From Alicyclobacillus fructus (GTDB lineage Bacteria > Bacillota > Bacilli > Alicyclobacillales > Alicyclobacillaceae): a DNA stretch of 64,000 bases. The notes under the pieces are model-generated. The model saw only the letters and a program-made list of their open reading frames with translations. It ran no database searches and was not told the DNA's origin. Made by a program: the position numbers and the translations under genes. The stretch lies in assembly GCF_017329605.1 (NCBI RefSeq), contig NZ_JAFMTY010000019.1:1-64000 (forward strand), given 5' to 3'. This document shows positions 63,566 to 64,000 of the stretch, in pieces (the stretch's first letter is position 1; every line of letters starts with the position of its first letter).

Positions 63566-63584
63566 AAACAGGCCCCCTAGACGC

Positions 63585-63611
63585 AAAAAGGCATGCCTCG
63601 CGCGGCATGCC
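63585..63611 (-). terminator. Attenuator terminator just before the bmrC-like gene
   Basis: On the minus strand GGCATGCC-GCGCGA-GGCATGCC is followed by TTTTT. It ends about 20 nt before the start codon and 6 nt before the AGGGGG ribosome binding site. Its loop and flank contain GCGCGAG, complementary to CTCGCGC segments upstream, so an alternative pairing is possible. Confidence 0.75.
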
Positions 63612-63656
63612 CAGTCCGAATGTGGAATGAGTTGGCGCGAGCCGCTGGGTCAGCAA

Positions 63657-63690
63657 CTCGCGCTCGCGCCCTATGTGGCGCTCGCGCGAG
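63657..63690 (-). promoter_or_regulatory. Leader hairpin with the leader stop codon in its loop
   Basis: CTCGCGC-GA-GCGCC / GGCGC-GA-GCGCGAG form a stem of 7 and 5 bp separated by a tandem GA pair. The loop is ACATAG, and TAG is the stop codon of the 26-codon leader ORF. A ribosome at the stop would hold this hairpin open. Confidence 0.65.
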
Positions 63691-63751
63691 AAGGTCGAGC
63701 CGCAATCGGAAGCGTGGACTGCAAGACCGACGATGCCGCCTTCCGAACCAT
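63671..63751 (-). CDS. Leader peptide of the bmrCD-like operon, 26 residues
   Basis: ATG at 63751 has GGAGG 9 nt upstream and the frame ends at TAG (63673-63671). The peptide is basic and Ala/Ser-rich, beginning MVRKAASSVLQ and ending RASAT, with no membrane helix. It lies between a promoter and a terminator in front of the exporter genes, the position of the bmrB leader in Bacillus. Its likely function is to report ribosome movement, not to act as a protein. Confidence 0.65.
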   Translation of the reverse strand: MVRKAASSVLQSTLPIAARPSRASAT

Positions 63752-63792
63752 GGGCTTCGACCTCCTCTCTTCCGTACAGACTGTCAGAATTG

Positions 63793-63821
63793 AACATATC
63801 ACTTCTGCTGCGGTACGTCAA
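63793..63821 (-). promoter_or_regulatory. Sigma-A promoter of the bmrCD-like operon
   Basis: TTGACG (63821-63816), a 17-nt spacer and TATGTT (63798-63793) preceded by TG. Transcription should start near 63786, giving a leader of about 220 nt before the bmrC-like start. Confidence 0.7.
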
Positions 63822-63882
63822 CGCCGGCCATCCCCATACCTGCAGGTCACCTTCGAGTTGCATGGTTCAGCGGCGAACCCAC

Positions 63883-64000
63883 CTATTCCGAAGCTGCCGA
63901 CATGCCTTCCTCTGCCCGTGCGCTTCGCAGTTCGGGAACGACCCAGCCGACGCAGGCAATGGCGGCGAGCGTGCATAAGCCGCCCAGCGCGATCGCCGCC
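63883..64000 (-). CDS. C-terminal end of a probable MFS transporter (cut by window edge)
   Basis: The last 38 codons of a minus-strand gene are present: a hydrophobic helix (AAIALGGLCTLAAIACVGWVV) followed by a short basic and acidic tail ending MSAASE. This is how many MFS exporters end. The rest lies beyond position 64000, so the family call is provisional. Confidence 0.5.
   Translation of the reverse strand, partial: AAIALGGLCTLAAIACVGWVVPELRSARAEEGMSAASE

Noticed and set aside
62610-63863. Long open frame running from upstream of the exporter leader into the bmrC-like gene in another frame
   Set aside because: A sigma-A promoter and a terminator lie within it, its later part is antiphase to the well-conserved exporter, and the 26-codon ORF has the better ribosome binding site.
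1-64000. tRNA or rRNA genes, CRISPR arrays, insertion sequences, prophage
   Set aside because: No cloverleaf-like runs, conserved rRNA segments, regularly spaced direct repeats or transposase-like proteins were recognised by reading; a tRNAscan or ISfinder run could still find something small.

Overview
The window looks like chromosomal DNA of a spore-forming, GC-rich, aerobic member of the Bacillales, most like Alicyclobacillus. This rests on gene content and signals: Bacillus-type gene pairs (yfiBC-like and bmrCD-like ABC exporters, the yrhD/yrhE/yrhG-like formate cluster, yojF with bacillithiol deacetylase), sporulation-type small proteins, GGAGG ribosome binding sites with many GTG and TTG starts, and sigma-A promoters. 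The species call is inference. No rRNA, tRNA, CRISPR array, prophage or insertion sequence was recognised.

Layout. 1-4.1 kb: fructose PTS locus, fruR-fruK-fruA on the minus strand and a separate IIA gene diverging from it. 4.1-11.9 kb: a Gln/Gly/Tyr-rich protein with SASP-like repeats and a candidate sigma-G promoter, then trxB, a CoA-binding synthetase-like protein, a WCPDC thioredoxin, a 55-residue ORF, and a yojF-bshB2-phosphatase operon. 12-21.9 kb: three regulator or efflux blocks (MFS, AraC regulator, MFS coupled to HelD), a secreted SGNH hydrolase, an Asp-box lipoprotein, a nicotinamidase-like hydrolase and trmB. 22-34.7 kb: aldehyde dehydrogenase, GluQ-RS, OhrR, sulfate adenylyltransferase, NagA, HxlR/YceI, an ABC ATPase, trxA-msrA, Tag, an M3 oligopeptidase, a lipoprotein and a glycosidase remnant. 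34.7-46 kb: HAD phosphatase, FTR1 iron permease, aspartate decarboxylase, MFS, citramalate synthase, a permease, an aldo/keto reductase, a rhodanese, a 33-residue membrane peptide and a type II NADH dehydrogenase. 46-51.2 kb: a formate module (formate dehydrogenase, transporter, two accessory proteins) with a structured RNA candidate. 52-64 kb: two heterodimeric ABC exporter operons flanking an oligopeptidase B-like gene and an oxidoreductase gene, ending in the tail of another MFS gene.

How the genes work together. Thiol and oxidant handling recurs (trxB, two thioredoxins, msrA, bacillithiol deacetylase, ohrR, rhodanese), as does efflux (four MFS proteins, one of them cut by the window edge, and two ABC heterodimers). 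The fructose locus forms a complete uptake and phosphorylation path. The formate cluster joins formate transport to its oxidation.

The most interesting signals are non-coding. The bmrC-like gene is preceded by a promoter, a 26-codon leader ORF, a hairpin that holds the leader stop codon in its loop, and an intrinsic terminator just before the ribosome binding site; this has the layout of a ribosome-mediated attenuator. A second promoter-folded RNA-terminator unit precedes the formate transporter, and the FTR1 leader has a segment perfectly complementary to its own Shine-Dalgarno sequence. All coordinates and motifs come from reading the sequence; no database search was possible.
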